Shown: positions 10,179 through 20,024 of the stretch, in pieces
Position numbering within the stretch: the stretch's first letter is position 1
Layout of the letters: the number at the start of each line of letters is the position of its first letter
NCBI RefSeq assembly: GCF_902652685.1
Contig: NZ_CACRUY010000017.1
Coordinates: 26,794-90,793 of the forward strand
Direction of reading: 5' to 3'
Origin: Mycobacterium sp. Marseille-P9652
GTDB taxonomy: Bacteria > Actinomycetota > Actinomycetes > Mycobacteriales > Mycobacteriaceae
DNA length: 64,000 nt
Position numbers and translations under genes: made by a program
The notes under the pieces: generated by a model
The model's database searches: none
What the model saw: the letters and a program-made list of their open reading frames with translations, nothing else
Told to the model about the DNA's origin: nothing

Positions 10179-12184
10179 GTAGCTCCTCTGTCTCGCCCGG
10201 ATTCTGTGTGGCCGCCCTCGCCGGCCGGTGCCTCGTGCGTCGTCTCCGCGTCGTCGTCCGGTGGACGTGCGTCGCCGCCCCCGTCGGGCGCAATCTCGTG
10301 CGAAGCCTCGTCGGCGTCCTCGCCGGCGGGCGGATCGGCTCCGCCCTTCGGCCCGGGTCCGGAAGGCCCGGACCTGAGACGGAGCGGACGCGGGAACCAT
10401 TCATTCTGCCGTATCCCGGCCAGAATGACCGCCCCGGCCGCCGCGACCAGAACCCACTGCACGATGGGCGCCCAGCGCGTCGCCGGCGTCAGCTTCGTCT
10501 TGAGCCGCACCTGGATGTCCAGGTAGGCCGGCTGGAAGAAGTCGGTGCGCACCAGCTCGGCGCCGTCCGGGGCGATCACCGCGCTGATCCCCGTCGTGCC
10601 GGCGACGACGACGTACCGGTCGTGCTCGACGGCCCGCACCTTGGCGAAGGCGAGCTGCTGTTCGCTCATCGTCTGGTTGAAGGTGGCGTTGTTGCTCGGC
10701 ACGGCCAGCAGCTGGGCGCCGTTGAGCACGGCCTTGCGGGGGGCGCGGTCGAAGATCACCTCCCAGCAGGTGGACACCCCGACCGGAACCCCGGCGATGT
10801 GCACCACCCCGCTGCCGGTCCCGGGAACCATGTGTCCGGCCCGGTCGGCATAGCCGGAGAGGTGCTTGAACAGCCAGGGCATCGGTAGGTACTCGCCGAA
10901 CGGTTGCACGATCTCCTTGTCGTGCCGGTCGGCGGGACCGGTGCCCGGGTTCCACACGATGACGGTGTTGGTGTACTCGGGGTTCTGCGCCGGGCGCCCG
11001 GGCACGTCGAGCACGGTCCCGATGAGGATCGGCGCGCCGACCGCGGCGGCGGCTTGCGCAATCTCCTGCGCGGCGTCGGGGTTGGCGAAGGGGTCGATGT
11101 CGGACGAGTCCTCGGGCCAGATGACGAACTGGGGTTGTGGGGCGACGCCCGAGCGGACGTCCTCGGCCAGGCGCAGCGTCTCGCGGACGTGGTTGTCGAG
11201 TACCGCCCTGCGCTGCGCGTTGAAGTCGAGGCCGAGGCGCGGGACATTGCCCTGCACGGCGGCGATCGTGACCGAGGGGTCGCCGCCGGAGCCCGCCCCG
11301 GAGTGCCGGACCTGCGGCCAGACGGTGATCGCGGCGAGCAGGACGAGGCAGATGCACACGGCGGGCAGCAGCACCGCGGGCGCCTGCCCGGGATGCGTCG
11401 CGTCGTGGGCGCGGCCGTGGCGCAGCCACGCCGCGACCTCGCGGCCGAGCGCGGTCACGCTGAAGCCCACCAGCATGGTCGCGGTGGACAGCAGCGCGAC
11501 GCCGCCGAGTTGCACCAACGGCAGCAGCGGGCCCTGCGCCTGACCGAACGCCACCGAGCCCCAGGGGAAGCCACCGAACGGGACGGCCGACTTCAGCCAC
11601 TCCTGGGCGCCCCACAGCACCGCGAACCAGACCGGCCAGCCCGGCAGCCCCCGCGCCACGACGGCGAGCAGGCCGAACAGCGCCGGGAACAGCGCGCACG
11701 TCGTCGACAACGCCAGCCACGGCACGGAGCCGACGAGGCCGCTGATCCACGGCAGCAGCGGCACATACAACGCCAGGCCGAACACCAATCCGTAGCCGAA
11801 GCCGCCCGCCAGCGTCGTCGCGCGGTTCGTGAGCACCCACCCGAACAGCGCGGCGGCGACGACGGCCGCCCACCACCAGTTCAGCGGGGGAAAACTCGCG
11901 CACAGCAGCAGTCCGCCCGCCACGGCCGCCGCCAACCGCGTCAGGCGGGGCAGCAGCCAGGCCCTGACGGCGGGCAGCCGGGCGGCCGCGCCCGCGCCCA
12001 GCCTCGCCGCGACCCGGCGCGGCGCCGGCTGCTCCGGCGGGGGGGCGACCTCGGTGGGCTCCTCGTCGCGGTCGGACTCGGCTTCGTCGCTGATCGGGTC
12101 GGTGTCCGGCGGGGCTGCGACGCCCTCGTCCCCCGGATCGGCATCGGCGGGGCCGGTCCTCCGCGGGAGCCACCCCCTAGCCAT
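10175..12184 (-). CDS. lnt: Apolipoprotein N-acyltransferase
   Basis: Membrane enzyme that N-acylates the diacylglyceryl-cysteine of lipoproteins. The 669 residues contain a Pro/Asp/Glu-rich cytoplasmic extension (1-80), about six to seven membrane helices (82-290), an extracytoplasmic nitrilase domain (about 303-560), a final helix and an acidic tail. The predicted catalytic triad is visible: Glu358 in VIWPED, Lys423 in [12 protein letters not shown], Cys473 in STCWE. It corresponds to domain 1 of M. tuberculosis Ppm1 and recruits Ppm1 to the membrane in that species. Its start overlaps the amidohydrolase stop by 8 bases and its stop overlaps the ppm1 start, so the three form one operon. Confidence 0.95.
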   Translation of the reverse strand: MARGWLPRRTGPADADPGDEGVAAPPDTDPISDEAESDRDEEPTEVAPPPEQPAPRRVAARLGAGAAARLPAVRAWLLPRLTRLAAAVAGGLLLCASFPPLNWWWAAVVAAALFGWVLTNRATTLAGGFGYGLVFGLALYVPLLPWISGLVGSVPWLALSTTCALFPALFGLLAVVARGLPGWPVWFAVLWGAQEWLKSAVPFGGFPWGSVAFGQAQGPLLPLVQLGGVALLSTATMLVGFSVTALGREVAAWLRHGRAHDATHPGQAPAVLLPAVCICLVLLAAITVWPQVRHSGAGSGGDPSVTIAAVQGNVPRLGLDFNAQRRAVLDNHVRETLRLAEDVRSGVAPQPQFVIWPEDSSDIDPFANPDAAQEIAQAAAAVGAPILIGTVLDVPGRPAQNPEYTNTVIVWNPGTGPADRHDKEIVQPFGEYLPMPWLFKHLSGYADRAGHMVPGTGSGVVHIAGVPVGVSTCWEVIFDRAPRKAVLNGAQLLAVPSNNATFNQTMSEQQLAFAKVRAVEHDRYVVVAGTTGISAVIAPDGAELVRTDFFQPAYLDIQVRLKTKLTPATRWAPIVQWVLVAAAGAVILAGIRQNEWFPRPLRLRSGPSGPGPKGGADPPAGEDADEASHEIAPDGGGDARPPDDDAETTHEAPAGEGGHTESGRDRGAT

Positions 12185-13799
12185 GGATCACCGCGCCCCG
12201 GTGCACCGTGCGCAGGCAGCGCGGCAGGGGGTCGGTCGGGCCCAGCCGCGGCAGCGCCGGCACCCGGGAGCGCGGATCGGTGGACCATCGCTGGACCCCG
12301 TCGGGGGGAGCGCTGACCTCCAGCTCGCCGACGTCCCAGACGGCGTAGGAGGCGACCGCTCCGGGCACCAGGGTGCCGGCCGTCTCGTCGCGGATACCGG
12401 CGGCGCGCCAGCCGCCGCGCGTCGCGGCCGCGAAGGCGGCCCGCGGCGAGATGCCGCTGCCGGGAGTGCGGTGGTGCACGGCCGCTCGCACGCTCGCCCA
12501 CGGCTCGAGGCCGGTCACGGGGGTGTCGGAGCCTAGCGCGAGGGGCACGCCTTGGGATGCTAACAGCGCCAGCGGGTTGAGCCGGCTGCCTCGCTCGGCG
12601 CCGAGCCGCCGCGCGTACATGCCCTCGGCGCCACCCCACAGCGCGTCGAAGTTGGGCTGCACGCTCGCGATGACGCCCCAGGCGCCCAGCTTGGCGGCCT
12701 GCCCGGGGGTGACCATCTCGGCGTGCTCGAGGCGGTGTCCGCAGCGCGCCACGGCCGGCACCCCGGCGTCGGCGACGACGCGTTCGAAGGCGTCCACCGC
12801 CGCCGCGACCGCCGCGTCGCCGATGACGTGGAACCCCGCCGTCACCTGCGCCTCGGTGCACGCCCGCACGTGCGCCTCGACGGCATCGGGGTCCAGGTAG
12901 CAGGCGCCGACGCGGTCCGGCGCGTCGGCGTACGGCTCGTGCAGCCACGCGGTCCGGGAACCCAGCGCGCCGTCGACGAACAGGTCCCCGGCCAGCCCGC
13001 GGGCGCCCGTCTCGGCGATGAGCGCCCGGGCCTGCGCCGCGCTGCTCACCGCCTCGCCCCAATAGCCGATGACCTCCACGCCCTCATCGGTGGCATCTTG
13101 ATCAATGGCACAGAGCCGGCGCCAGTCGTCAAGCCCGCCGATCTGGGGCCCGGCGCACTCGTGCACCGCGACGATCCCGCAAGCGGCCGCCGCCCGCAGC
13201 GCCGCGGCGCGGGCGTCGGCCAACTGCGCGGGGGTCAGCAGGTCCCGTGCGACGGCCCGGACCAGGTGGTGCGCGTCGCCCGCCAGCGGCCGCTCGGGGT
13301 CGAAACCGGCGGCCGAAGGCAGGTCGGGCACCAGCCGCCGCAGGGCCGTCGAGGCCAGCGCGGAGTGGACGTCGACGCGGGTCAGGTAGGCGGGACGGTC
13401 ACCGAGCACGGCGTCCAGGTCGGTGGTCCCGGGCGCGGCGCCCTCCGGCCACGACGATTCGTCCCAGCCGTGCCCCCACACCGGGAGGCCGGGATGGGCC
13501 GCCGCGTAGTCGGCGACCATCCGCAGGCAGTCCGCGCGGGACGCCGCCGGGCGCAGATCCAGCCCGATAATCGTCAGGCCGGTCGCGCTCAGGTGAACGT
13601 GGCTGTCCACGAAGCCCGGGGCCACGAAGTCGCCGTCCAGGTCCTCGACGTCGGCGTCCGGGAACTGGCCGCGGCCGACGTCGTCGGCGCCCAGCCACAC
13701 GACCACGCCGCCGCGGACCGCCATTGCGGTCGCGTCGGGGTGCGTAGGGCTGTGCACCCTCCCGTTGACGAGCAGGGTCGTGGCGGGGCGATCGGTCAC
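12177..13799 (-). CDS. Amidohydrolase family 3 (YtcJ-like) metal-dependent hydrolase
   Basis: A 540-residue putative TIM-barrel amidohydrolase from a GTG start; substrate unknown. Metal ligands are visible: HxH in DSHVHLS (about residue 65), His in GFHVIGD, His in RLEHAEM and Asp in LGSDTPV. The N- and C-terminal segments form the small beta-sandwich typical of the superfamily. It corresponds in position and length to Rv2052c. It is first in an operon with lnt and ppm1 (8-base overlap). No link to lipoprotein acylation is evident beyond the shared transcript. Confidence 0.9.
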   Translation of the reverse strand: MTDRPATTLLVNGRVHSPTHPDATAMAVRGGVVVWLGADDVGRGQFPDADVEDLDGDFVAPGFVDSHVHLSATGLTIIGLDLRPAASRADCLRMVADYAAAHPGLPVWGHGWDESSWPEGAAPGTTDLDAVLGDRPAYLTRVDVHSALASTALRRLVPDLPSAAGFDPERPLAGDAHHLVRAVARDLLTPAQLADARAAALRAAAACGIVAVHECAGPQIGGLDDWRRLCAIDQDATDEGVEVIGYWGEAVSSAAQARALIAETGARGLAGDLFVDGALGSRTAWLHEPYADAPDRVGACYLDPDAVEAHVRACTEAQVTAGFHVIGDAAVAAAVDAFERVVADAGVPAVARCGHRLEHAEMVTPGQAAKLGAWGVIASVQPNFDALWGGAEGMYARRLGAERGSRLNPLALLASQGVPLALGSDTPVTGLEPWASVRAAVHHRTPGSGISPRAAFAAATRGGWRAAGIRDETAGTLVPGAVASYAVWDVGELEVSAPPDGVQRWSTDPRSRVPALPRLGPTDPLPRCLRTVHRGAVIHG

Positions 13800-13818
13800 A
13801 GGCCCAAGCTACGGGGGA

Positions 13819-14316
13819 TCAGACGCCGCCGGCGCGGCCGTTCGGCAGGGCCGGCGCGTCGACGTCGTGAACGTCGATGACCTCTCCGTCGATGTAGTCG
13901 CCGCCGCCCTGGTAGGCGCGAACGCGCGGCGCCCGGTAAGCCGTCGCGTACCCGAGCAGCGGAATCCGCCGGCGCAGGCCCCGCGCGGCAACCGGAGCCG
14001 CGATCACCCGAAGGGGCGGCCACAGCAGCAACAGCCCTAACACGGTGGTCACCAGTCCCGGAACCATCACGAGCCCCATGGCCAGCGTCACCATCGCGCC
14101 GTCGCTCACCAGCGCGCGCCGCTCGTTCAGGCCGGAACGCAGTTGCCCGATCCGGTGCACGAGGTGCGAACCGGCCATCGGGGCCAGGACGCCCCAGCCA
14201 AGCAGCGAGGTGGCCAACAGCACCAGCAGGGTCCAGCCCCAGCCGACCGTCGACACCAGCGCGATCACCGCCGCCAGCTCGACGACGGCGTAGACGAGAA
14301 ACAGCCGCCACATCAT
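13819..14316 (-). CDS. fxsA: FxsA family membrane protein
   Basis: Integral membrane protein of 165 residues from ATG 14316 (an adjacent ATG at 14313 is equally possible). It has the FxsA pattern: an N-terminal hydrophobic pair (FLVYAVVELAAVIALVSTVG and LLVLLATSLLGWGVL), an amphipathic middle, and a hydrophobic segment with MVPGLVTTVLGLLLLWPPLR. The tail is cytoplasmic and acidic. FxsA in E. coli affects exclusion of phage T7 by F; the mycobacterial role is unknown. It lies 19 bases upstream of the amidohydrolase and is divergent from the hydrolase at 14390. A longer in-frame start would run into the divergent promoter region, so I rejected it. Confidence 0.85.
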   Translation of the reverse strand: MMWRLFLVYAVVELAAVIALVSTVGWGWTLLVLLATSLLGWGVLAPMAGSHLVHRIGQLRSGLNERRALVSDGAMVTLAMGLVMVPGLVTTVLGLLLLWPPLRVIAAPVAARGLRRRIPLLGYATAYRAPRVRAYQGGGDYIDGEVIDVHDVDAPALPNGRAGGV

Positions 14317-14389
14317 GTGACGCCAACGTCCCCGGACCGCACCGAAGTTCCCCTGTCGGCACCTGCGGCGGCTGCGATTAGATGACGGT

Positions 14390-15094
14390 ATGACAACGAT
14401 TGAGCTCGACACCCCGGACGGACCGATCGACGCGCTCCTCGACGTGCCGGAGGGGCAGGGCCCGTGGCCGGGAGTGGTGGTGGTGCACGACGCGTTCGGC
14501 TACGGGCGCGACAAGCAGGCGCACAACGAGCGCATCGCGCGCGCCGGCTACGTGGCGATCACCCCGAACATGTACGCACGCGGCGGGCGCATGCGCTGCA
14601 TCACCCGGGTCATGAAGGAACAGCAGATGCAGCGTGGCCGGGCTTTCTCCGACATTGAGGCCGCCCGCGATTACCTGAAGGCGCTGCCCGAATGCACCGG
14701 CCGGGTCGCCATCGCCGGTTTCTGCATGGGGGGCCACTTCGCGCTGCTGATGTCGCCGAAGGGTTTCGGTGCTTCCGCGCCCTTCTATGGCGCTCCCCTG
14801 CCGCGCCATCTCGACAAAGCGCTCGACGGGGCGTGCCCGATCGTGGCCAGCTTCGGCGCGCGCGACCCGCTCGGCCGGGGAGCGCCCGAGAAGCTGCGGG
14901 CGACCATCGATCGCAAGAACATCACCGCCGACGTGAAGGTCTACCCCGACGTCGGGCACAGCTTCGCCAACGACCTGCCCGCCCAGCCCCTGCTTCGCGT
15001 CGCGGGTTTCGGCTACGACGAGGCCGCCACCGAGGACGCGTGGCGCCGCGTCTTCGCGTTCTTCGGCGAGCATCTGGCGGGCACAACGCCGTAG
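14390..15094 (+). CDS. Dienelactone hydrolase family protein
   Basis: Alpha/beta hydrolase of 234 residues resembling Rv2054. The nucleophile is a cysteine in GFCMGG (about residue 107). The acid and histidine are probably in FGARDPLG and VGHSFAND. Cysteine as nucleophile and PGVVVVHDAFGYG near the N-terminus are typical of dienelactone hydrolases, which open lactones in aromatic catabolism, but the natural substrate here is unknown. Convergent with the DJ-1/PfpI gene (7-base gap). A short AT-richer stretch before the ATG separates it from fxsA. Confidence 0.9.
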   Translation: MTTIELDTPDGPIDALLDVPEGQGPWPGVVVVHDAFGYGRDKQAHNERIARAGYVAITPNMYARGGRMRCITRVMKEQQMQRGRAFSDIEAARDYLKALPECTGRVAIAGFCMGGHFALLMSPKGFGASAPFYGAPLPRHLDKALDGACPIVASFGARDPLGRGAPEKLRATIDRKNITADVKVYPDVGHSFANDLPAQPLLRVAGFGYDEAATEDAWRRVFAFFGEHLAGTTP

Positions 15095-15101
15095 CGGCCC
15101 G

Positions 15102-15950
15102 TCACTTCAGCTTCCGTGACACGACCGCCGCGAAGGTGTGCGTGTCGCCGGGCCAGCGCGCCGATACGTAGTCGCCGTCGTCGACGACGAACGCCGCACG
15201 GTCGTCGGTCGCCGTGTCGCGGACCATTCCCGAGGACCTGAGCCACCGGTGCGGTGTGCCGTGGTCCACGTCGCGGAAATCCGCCGGATCCCGCAGCGCG
15301 CGAGTGACTTCCGCCTGCACCGACATGTATCCGTCGGGCTGGCCCGCCTCTTCGGTGTAAGTCCGGTAGTAGTCGCGGTCCCAGTACCGGGTGACCCGGG
15401 TGAGCCGCCACGCCAGGCCCTCCATCGCCCACGTCAGCGCCGTGGTCCTGCGGCCGTAGAGCACCGATCGGCCGGTGCGCGGGTCGATGCTGCGCGCGGC
15501 GAGCAGCACGCCGTGGCAGATGGCCGCGACGATCAGCCCGCGGGCGAAGGCGTCCACGACGAGCCGGTGCAATATCTCGCTGTCGATGTAGCTGCGCATG
15601 CCGCGGGCGCGGTGGCCGCCGGGCAAAACCAGGGCATCGATGCCGTCGAGCGTGGCGTCCCGCCAGGCGATCGGCTGCCGAAACTCGTTTGACGCCAACA
15701 TCTCTCGGTAGGCGCTGCGGCCCGCCTTGTTCGCGCGCAGCGCCAGCCCGACGATCGGGAGCCCGCCGGGCAGCTTCGACCAGATGTCCAGGCCGCGGCC
15801 GGTCAGCATGATGTCGTCCGCCGCCCCGGGCCGGCCGCTTTCGGTTGCGAAGACCACGCGGTGATCGTCGCGGGTCAGCACCCGCCAGCTGACCGCGACC
15901 TCGGTCGGGTCGAAGTCACGGTCCGGGATCGGGATCAAGACCGTGCCCAT
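15102..15950 (-). CDS. DJ-1/PfpI family protein (class I glutamine-amidotransferase-like)
   Basis: A 282-residue protein of the DJ-1/PfpI superfamily. LVLPGGHRARGM matches the conserved glycine-rich loop, and the nucleophile-elbow cysteine is in VAAICHGVLLAA (about residue 144). Members include chaperones, deglycases and proteases, so the reaction is not determined. It is separated by three bases from the split-barrel gene upstream, which implies co-transcription. M. tuberculosis has an alternative ribosomal-protein cluster (Rv2055c-Rv2058c) at this position, so this gene marks a local rearrangement. Confidence 0.85.
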   Translation of the reverse strand: MGTVLIPIPDRDFDPTEVAVSWRVLTRDDHRVVFATESGRPGAADDIMLTGRGLDIWSKLPGGLPIVGLALRANKAGRSAYREMLASNEFRQPIAWRDATLDGIDALVLPGGHRARGMRSYIDSEILHRLVVDAFARGLIVAAICHGVLLAARSIDPRTGRSVLYGRRTTALTWAMEGLAWRLTRVTRYWDRDYYRTYTEEAGQPDGYMSVQAEVTRALRDPADFRDVDHGTPHRWLRSSGMVRDTATDDRAAFVVDDGDYVSARWPGDTHTFAAVVSRKLK

Positions 15951-15953
15951 GGG

Positions 15954-16343
15954 TCAGCCGGCGTTCAGCCTCAGCTCGAGCCCGATGTTGTTGTTCGCAC
16001 CGCCGCGCAGCTTGCTGACGAAGTTGAAGACCTTGCCGACGATGCCGTACCGCCTGCCGATCGCGTCGTACACGGCGGGCGTCTGCGACTTGTCGAGGAC
16101 GGTCGCGGTGGCCTCGACGGCCTCGCTGGTCGACTGCCCGCGCATGGTGCAGGTCGCCAGCGTCACCCGGGGCGTGTTGCGAATTCGCTTGACCTTCCAC
16201 GACTCTGCACCGGTGATGACCAGGAGCCGGTCACCGTCGCCCGCCGCCCAGATCGGGGTCGGCTTGGGCCGGCCGTCCTTGGTGAAGGTGGTCAGCAAAA
16301 GGTATTGCGACTTGGCCAGGTCGGCGAAGGTCGGGGTGGTCAC
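15954..16343 (-). CDS. PPOX-class split-barrel protein, probable F420/flavin-dependent enzyme (Rv2061c-like)
   Basis: A 129-residue pyridoxamine-phosphate-oxidase-fold protein. It shows TKDGRPKPTPIW (substrate strand), WKVKRIRNTPRVTLATC and the C-terminal VKVFNFVSKL region common to the Rv2061c family, whose cofactor is usually F420 or FMN. I chose GTG 16343; a TTG nine bases upstream is the alternative. It is followed after three bases by the DJ-1/PfpI gene. The reaction cannot be told from sequence. Confidence 0.85.
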   Translation of the reverse strand: MTTPTFADLAKSQYLLLTTFTKDGRPKPTPIWAAGDGDRLLVITGAESWKVKRIRNTPRVTLATCTMRGQSTSEAVEATATVLDKSQTPAVYDAIGRRYGIVGKVFNFVSKLRGGANNNIGLELRLNAG

Positions 16344-16375
16344 GGGAGTCAACTTACTGGCAGCCGGCCTGCCGC

Positions 16376-16435
16376 GCGAGCAGACGCAAAGGCACGCGAA
16401 TCCCCGGCGTGTCGCGTGCTTTTGCGTCTGTTCGC
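16376..16435. repeat. Long interrupted palindrome between cobN and the split-barrel gene
   Basis: 24-base arms at 16376-16399 and 16412-16435 match at 22 of 24 positions when folded; the two mismatches are A/G changes. The arm core is GCAGACGCAAA, repeated inverted as TTTGCGTCTG. It could end the cobN transcript as a stem-loop or be a copy of a dispersed element. The gene to its left starts at 16343. Confidence 0.75.
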
Positions 16436-16445
16436 GGGAAGGAAC

Positions 16446-19400
16446 TCAGCCCTCCAGGTCGCCCTCGGTTTCCAGCAGCGCCTGGCGCAGGCCGTCGAGG
16501 GTCTCGGGCTTGGGCTGCGCCCACATGCCGCGGCCGGCCGCCTCCAGCAGCCGTTCGGCCATGCCGTGCAGCGCCCACGGGTTGGACTCGGCCATGAACT
16601 TGCGGTTCTCGGGGTCGAGCACGTAGCTCTCGGTGAGCTGCTCGTACATCCAGTCGGCCATCACCTGAGCGGTCGCGTCGTAGCCGAACAGGTAGTCGAC
16701 CGTCGCGGCCATCTCGAACGCGCCCTTGTAGCCGTGCCGGCGCATGGCCGCCATCCACCGCGGGTTGACGACGCGAGCGCGAAACACCCGCGTCGTCTCC
16801 TCGGACAGCGTGCGGGTGCGGATCGCGTCGGGCCGGGTGTTGTCGCCGATGTAGGCGGCCGGCGCCTGCCCGGTCAGCGCCCGCACGGTGGCCACCATGC
16901 CGCCGTGGTACTGGAAGTAGTCGTCGGAGTCGGCGATGTCGTGCTCGCGGGTGTCGGTGTTCTTGGCGGCGACGGCGATGCGCCGGTATTGGCGGTTCAT
17001 GTCGTCGACCGCCTCGCGGCCGTCGAGGTCGCGGCCGTAGGCGAAACCGCCCCAGGCGGTGTACACCTGCGCCAGGTCGGCGTCGTCGCGCCAGTTGCGG
17101 CTGTCGATCAGCTGCAGCAGCCCGGCGCCATAGGTGCCCGGCTTGGACCCGAATATCCTTGTGGTGGAACGTCGTTCGTCACCGTGCTGGGCCAGGTCGG
17201 CCTGGGCGTGCGCGCGCACGTAGTTGTCGGCGGCGGGCTCGTCGAGGCCGGCGACCAGCCGCACCGCGTCGTCGAGCATGGTGACGACGTGCGGGAAGGC
17301 GTCCCGGAAGAAGCCCGAGATCCGCACCGTCACGTCGATGCGCGGGCGGCCCAACTCGGACAGCGAGATCGGCGTGAGGCCGACGACCCGGCGCGAGGCG
17401 TCGTCCCAGACCGGCCGAACGCCCAGCAGCGCAAGCACTTCGGCGATGTCGTCACCGGACGTGCGCATCGCCGACGTGCCCCATACCGACAGGCCGACCG
17501 ACTCCGGCCAGCGGCCGTGCTCGTCGCGGTAGCGCGTGAGCAGCGAATCCGCCAGCGCCACACCGGCTTCCCAGGCCAGCCGCGACGGCACGGCCTTCGG
17601 GTCGACGGAGTAGAAGTTGCGGCCGGTGGGCAGCACGTTGACCAGCCCCCGCAGCGGCGACCCCGAGGGGCCGGCGGGGACGAAGTGGCCGTCCAATGCC
17701 CTGAGCACCTGCTCGATCTCACCCGCGGTGCCGGCGAGCCGCGGCACCACCTCGGTGGCCGCGAACCGCAACACGCGCGCCACCTCGGGATTGTCGGTGA
17801 TCCGTTCGGCCGCTTGCGGATCCCAGCCGGTGGCCTGCAGCGCTGCGACGAGTCCGCGGGCCGCGCCCTCGGCGGCGTCCACCGAGGACCGTTCGTCGGT
17901 GCCGTCCTCGGCGAGCCCGAGCGCCTGGCGCAGGCCCGGCAGGACGTGTTCGCCGCCGAACAGCTGCCGGGCCCGCAGGATGGCCAGGACGAGATCGAGT
18001 TCGGCTTCGTCCGTGGGCCGTTGGCCGAGGATGTGCAGCCCGTCGCGGATCTGGACGTCCTTGATTTCGCACAGCCAGCCGTCGACGTGCAGCAGCATGT
18101 CGTCGAAGGAGTCCTCTTCCGGCCGTTCGGTGAGCCCCAGATCGTGGTCCATCTTGGCGGCGCGGATCAGCGTCCAGATCTGCTGGCGGATCGCGGGCAA
18201 CTTGGCGGGATCCAGCGCCGCGACATTGGCGTGCTCGTCGAGCAGTTGCTCCAGCCGCGCGATGTCGCCGTAGGTTTCCGCGCGCGCCATCGGGGGGATG
18301 AGGTGGTCGACGAGCACCGCGTGCGCGCGCCTCTTGGCCTGCGTGCCCTCGCCGGGGTCGTTGACGAGGAACGGGTAGATCAAGGGCAGGTCGCCCAGGG
18401 CGGCGTCGGGCCCGCAGGCGGCCGACATGCCCAGCGTCTTGCCCGGCAGCCATTCCAGGTTGCCGTGCTTGCCCAGGTGCACCACCGCGTGCGCTCCGAA
18501 GCCCGAGTCGAGCCAGTGATAGGCCGCCAGGTAGTGGTGGCTGGGCGGCAGGTCCGGGTCGTGGTAGATCGCAACCGGGTTCTCGCCGAACCCGCGGGGT
18601 GGCTGCACCATGAGGATCAGGTTGTCGGCTTGCATTGCGGCGATGACGATCTCGCCCTCGGGATCGCTGGTCCGGTCGACGAACAACTCCCCCGGCGGCG
18701 GCCCCCAGTGCTTCGTGACCGCGTCGGTCAGTTCTTCCGGCAGAGTCGCGAACCAGTCCCGATAATCCTTGGCGGACAGGCGGATCGGGTTTCCGGCGAG
18801 CTGCCCCTCGGTGAGCCAGTCGGGATCCTGGCCGCCCCGCTCGATCAGCGCATGGATCAGCGCGTCGCCGTCACCCGCCTCGACGCCGGGCACGTCTCCG
18901 ACGCGATAGCCGTGTTCTCGCATCGCCCGCAGCAGAGCGACCGCGCTGGCGGGCGTGTCGAGCCCGACGGCGTTGCCGATGCGGGCGTGCTTGGTGGGAT
19001 ACGCCGAGAACACCAGGGCCACCCGCTTGTCGGGCGGCGCGACGCGCCGCAGCCGGGCGTGCCGCACCGCCAGGCCCGCGACCCGCGCGCAGCGCTCGGG
19101 GTCGGCCACATAGGAGATCAGCCCGTCGTCGTCGATCTCCTTGAACGAGAACGGAACCGTGATGATGCGGCCGTCGAACTCGGGCACCGCCACCTGGGTG
19201 GCGACGTCGAGCGGGCTCAGGCCGTCGTCGTTGTCGGCCCATTGCGCGCGCGGGCTGGTGAGGCACAACCCCTGCAGGATGGGGACGTCCAGGGCCGCGA
19301 GGTGTTCGACGTTCCAGCTGTCATCGGAGCCGCCGGCCCCCGCGTCCGCCGGTTTGAGGCCGCCGGCGGCCAGCACGGTGACGACCATGGCGTCGGCGTC

Positions 19401-20021
19401 GCCGAGCCGTTGCAGCAGTTCGGGTTCCGCGGTGCGCAGCGACGCGCAGTACACGGGCAGCGCTCGCGCGCCCTGATCCTCGATCGCGCGGCAGAGCGCG
19501 TCGATGTAGGCGGTGTTGCCCGCCAGATGCTGCGCGCGGTAGTAGAGCACCGCGATGGTTGGGTCACCGTCGGGACGCGCATGGCGCCGCTCGAGTTCGC
19601 CCCACGTCGGCGTTGCGACCGGCGGCGCGAACCCGAACCCCGTCATCAGCACGGTGTCCGACAGGAAGGCGTGCAGTTGCCGCAGGTTGTCCACGCCGCC
19701 GTGCGCCAGGTAGATGTGCGCCTGGACGGCGATGCCGGCCGCGGTCGTGGACAGGCCCGTCAGCTCGGCGTCGGCGGCCTGCTCGCCGCTGACGAGCACG
19801 GTCGGGATGCCGGCCGCGAGCACCGTGTCGATGCCGCTCTGCCAGGCGCGGTAGCCGCCGAGGATGCGGACCACCACGATGTCGGCGTCGGCCAGCAGGT
19901 CGGGTAGTTCCACGTCGGCGATCCGCGACGGGTTGGCCCACCGATAGTTCTTGCCGCTGGATCGGGCGCCGATCAGGTCCGTGTCGGACGTGGACAGCAG
20001 CAGGATGGTCGGGTCAGCCAC
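16446..20021 (-). CDS. cobN: Cobaltochelatase subunit CobN
   Basis: Large subunit of the ATP-dependent aerobic cobaltochelatase that inserts cobalt into hydrogenobyrinic acid a,c-diamide. It is 1,191 residues, close to the usual mycobacterial length. It shows the CobN/magnesium-chelatase H-type features: LVFSAYPTKHARIGNAVGLD, VVHLGKHGNLEWLPGK, WGTSAMRTSGDDIAEVL, and a conserved C-terminus with NPRWMAAMRRHGYKGAFEMA. It begins the leftward block and is three bases downstream of the alpha/beta-hydrolase gene, which suggests shared transcription. CobS and CobT subunits are not in this window. Large open frames on the opposite strand are shadows. Confidence 0.97.
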   Translation of the reverse strand: MADPTILLLSTSDTDLIGARSSGKNYRWANPSRIADVELPDLLADADIVVVRILGGYRAWQSGIDTVLAAGIPTVLVSGEQAADAELTGLSTTAAGIAVQAHIYLAHGGVDNLRQLHAFLSDTVLMTGFGFAPPVATPTWGELERRHARPDGDPTIAVLYYRAQHLAGNTAYIDALCRAIEDQGARALPVYCASLRTAEPELLQRLGDADAMVVTVLAAGGLKPADAGAGGSDDSWNVEHLAALDVPILQGLCLTSPRAQWADNDDGLSPLDVATQVAVPEFDGRIITVPFSFKEIDDDGLISYVADPERCARVAGLAVRHARLRRVAPPDKRVALVFSAYPTKHARIGNAVGLDTPASAVALLRAMREHGYRVGDVPGVEAGDGDALIHALIERGGQDPDWLTEGQLAGNPIRLSAKDYRDWFATLPEELTDAVTKHWGPPPGELFVDRTSDPEGEIVIAAMQADNLILMVQPPRGFGENPVAIYHDPDLPPSHHYLAAYHWLDSGFGAHAVVHLGKHGNLEWLPGKTLGMSAACGPDAALGDLPLIYPFLVNDPGEGTQAKRRAHAVLVDHLIPPMARAETYGDIARLEQLLDEHANVAALDPAKLPAIRQQIWTLIRAAKMDHDLGLTERPEEDSFDDMLLHVDGWLCEIKDVQIRDGLHILGQRPTDEAELDLVLAILRARQLFGGEHVLPGLRQALGLAEDGTDERSSVDAAEGAARGLVAALQATGWDPQAAERITDNPEVARVLRFAATEVVPRLAGTAGEIEQVLRALDGHFVPAGPSGSPLRGLVNVLPTGRNFYSVDPKAVPSRLAWEAGVALADSLLTRYRDEHGRWPESVGLSVWGTSAMRTSGDDIAEVLALLGVRPVWDDASRRVVGLTPISLSELGRPRIDVTVRISGFFRDAFPHVVTMLDDAVRLVAGLDEPAADNYVRAHAQADLAQHGDERRSTTRIFGSKPGTYGAGLLQLIDSRNWRDDADLAQVYTAWGGFAYGRDLDGREAVDDMNRQYRRIAVAAKNTDTREHDIADSDDYFQYHGGMVATVRALTGQAPAAYIGDNTRPDAIRTRTLSEETTRVFRARVVNPRWMAAMRRHGYKGAFEMAATVDYLFGYDATAQVMADWMYEQLTESYVLDPENRKFMAESNPWALHGMAERLLEAAGRGMWAQPKPETLDGLRQALLETEGDLEG

Positions 20022-20024
20022 CCA

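Noticed and set aside
13796-14362. Alternative minus-strand frame over fxsA
   Set aside because: It lacks the FxsA membrane pattern that is present in the adopted frame.
15861-19907. Plus-strand open frame of 1,348 codons over cobN
   Set aside because: Antisense to a full-length, well-conserved CobN; translation has no recognisable motifs.
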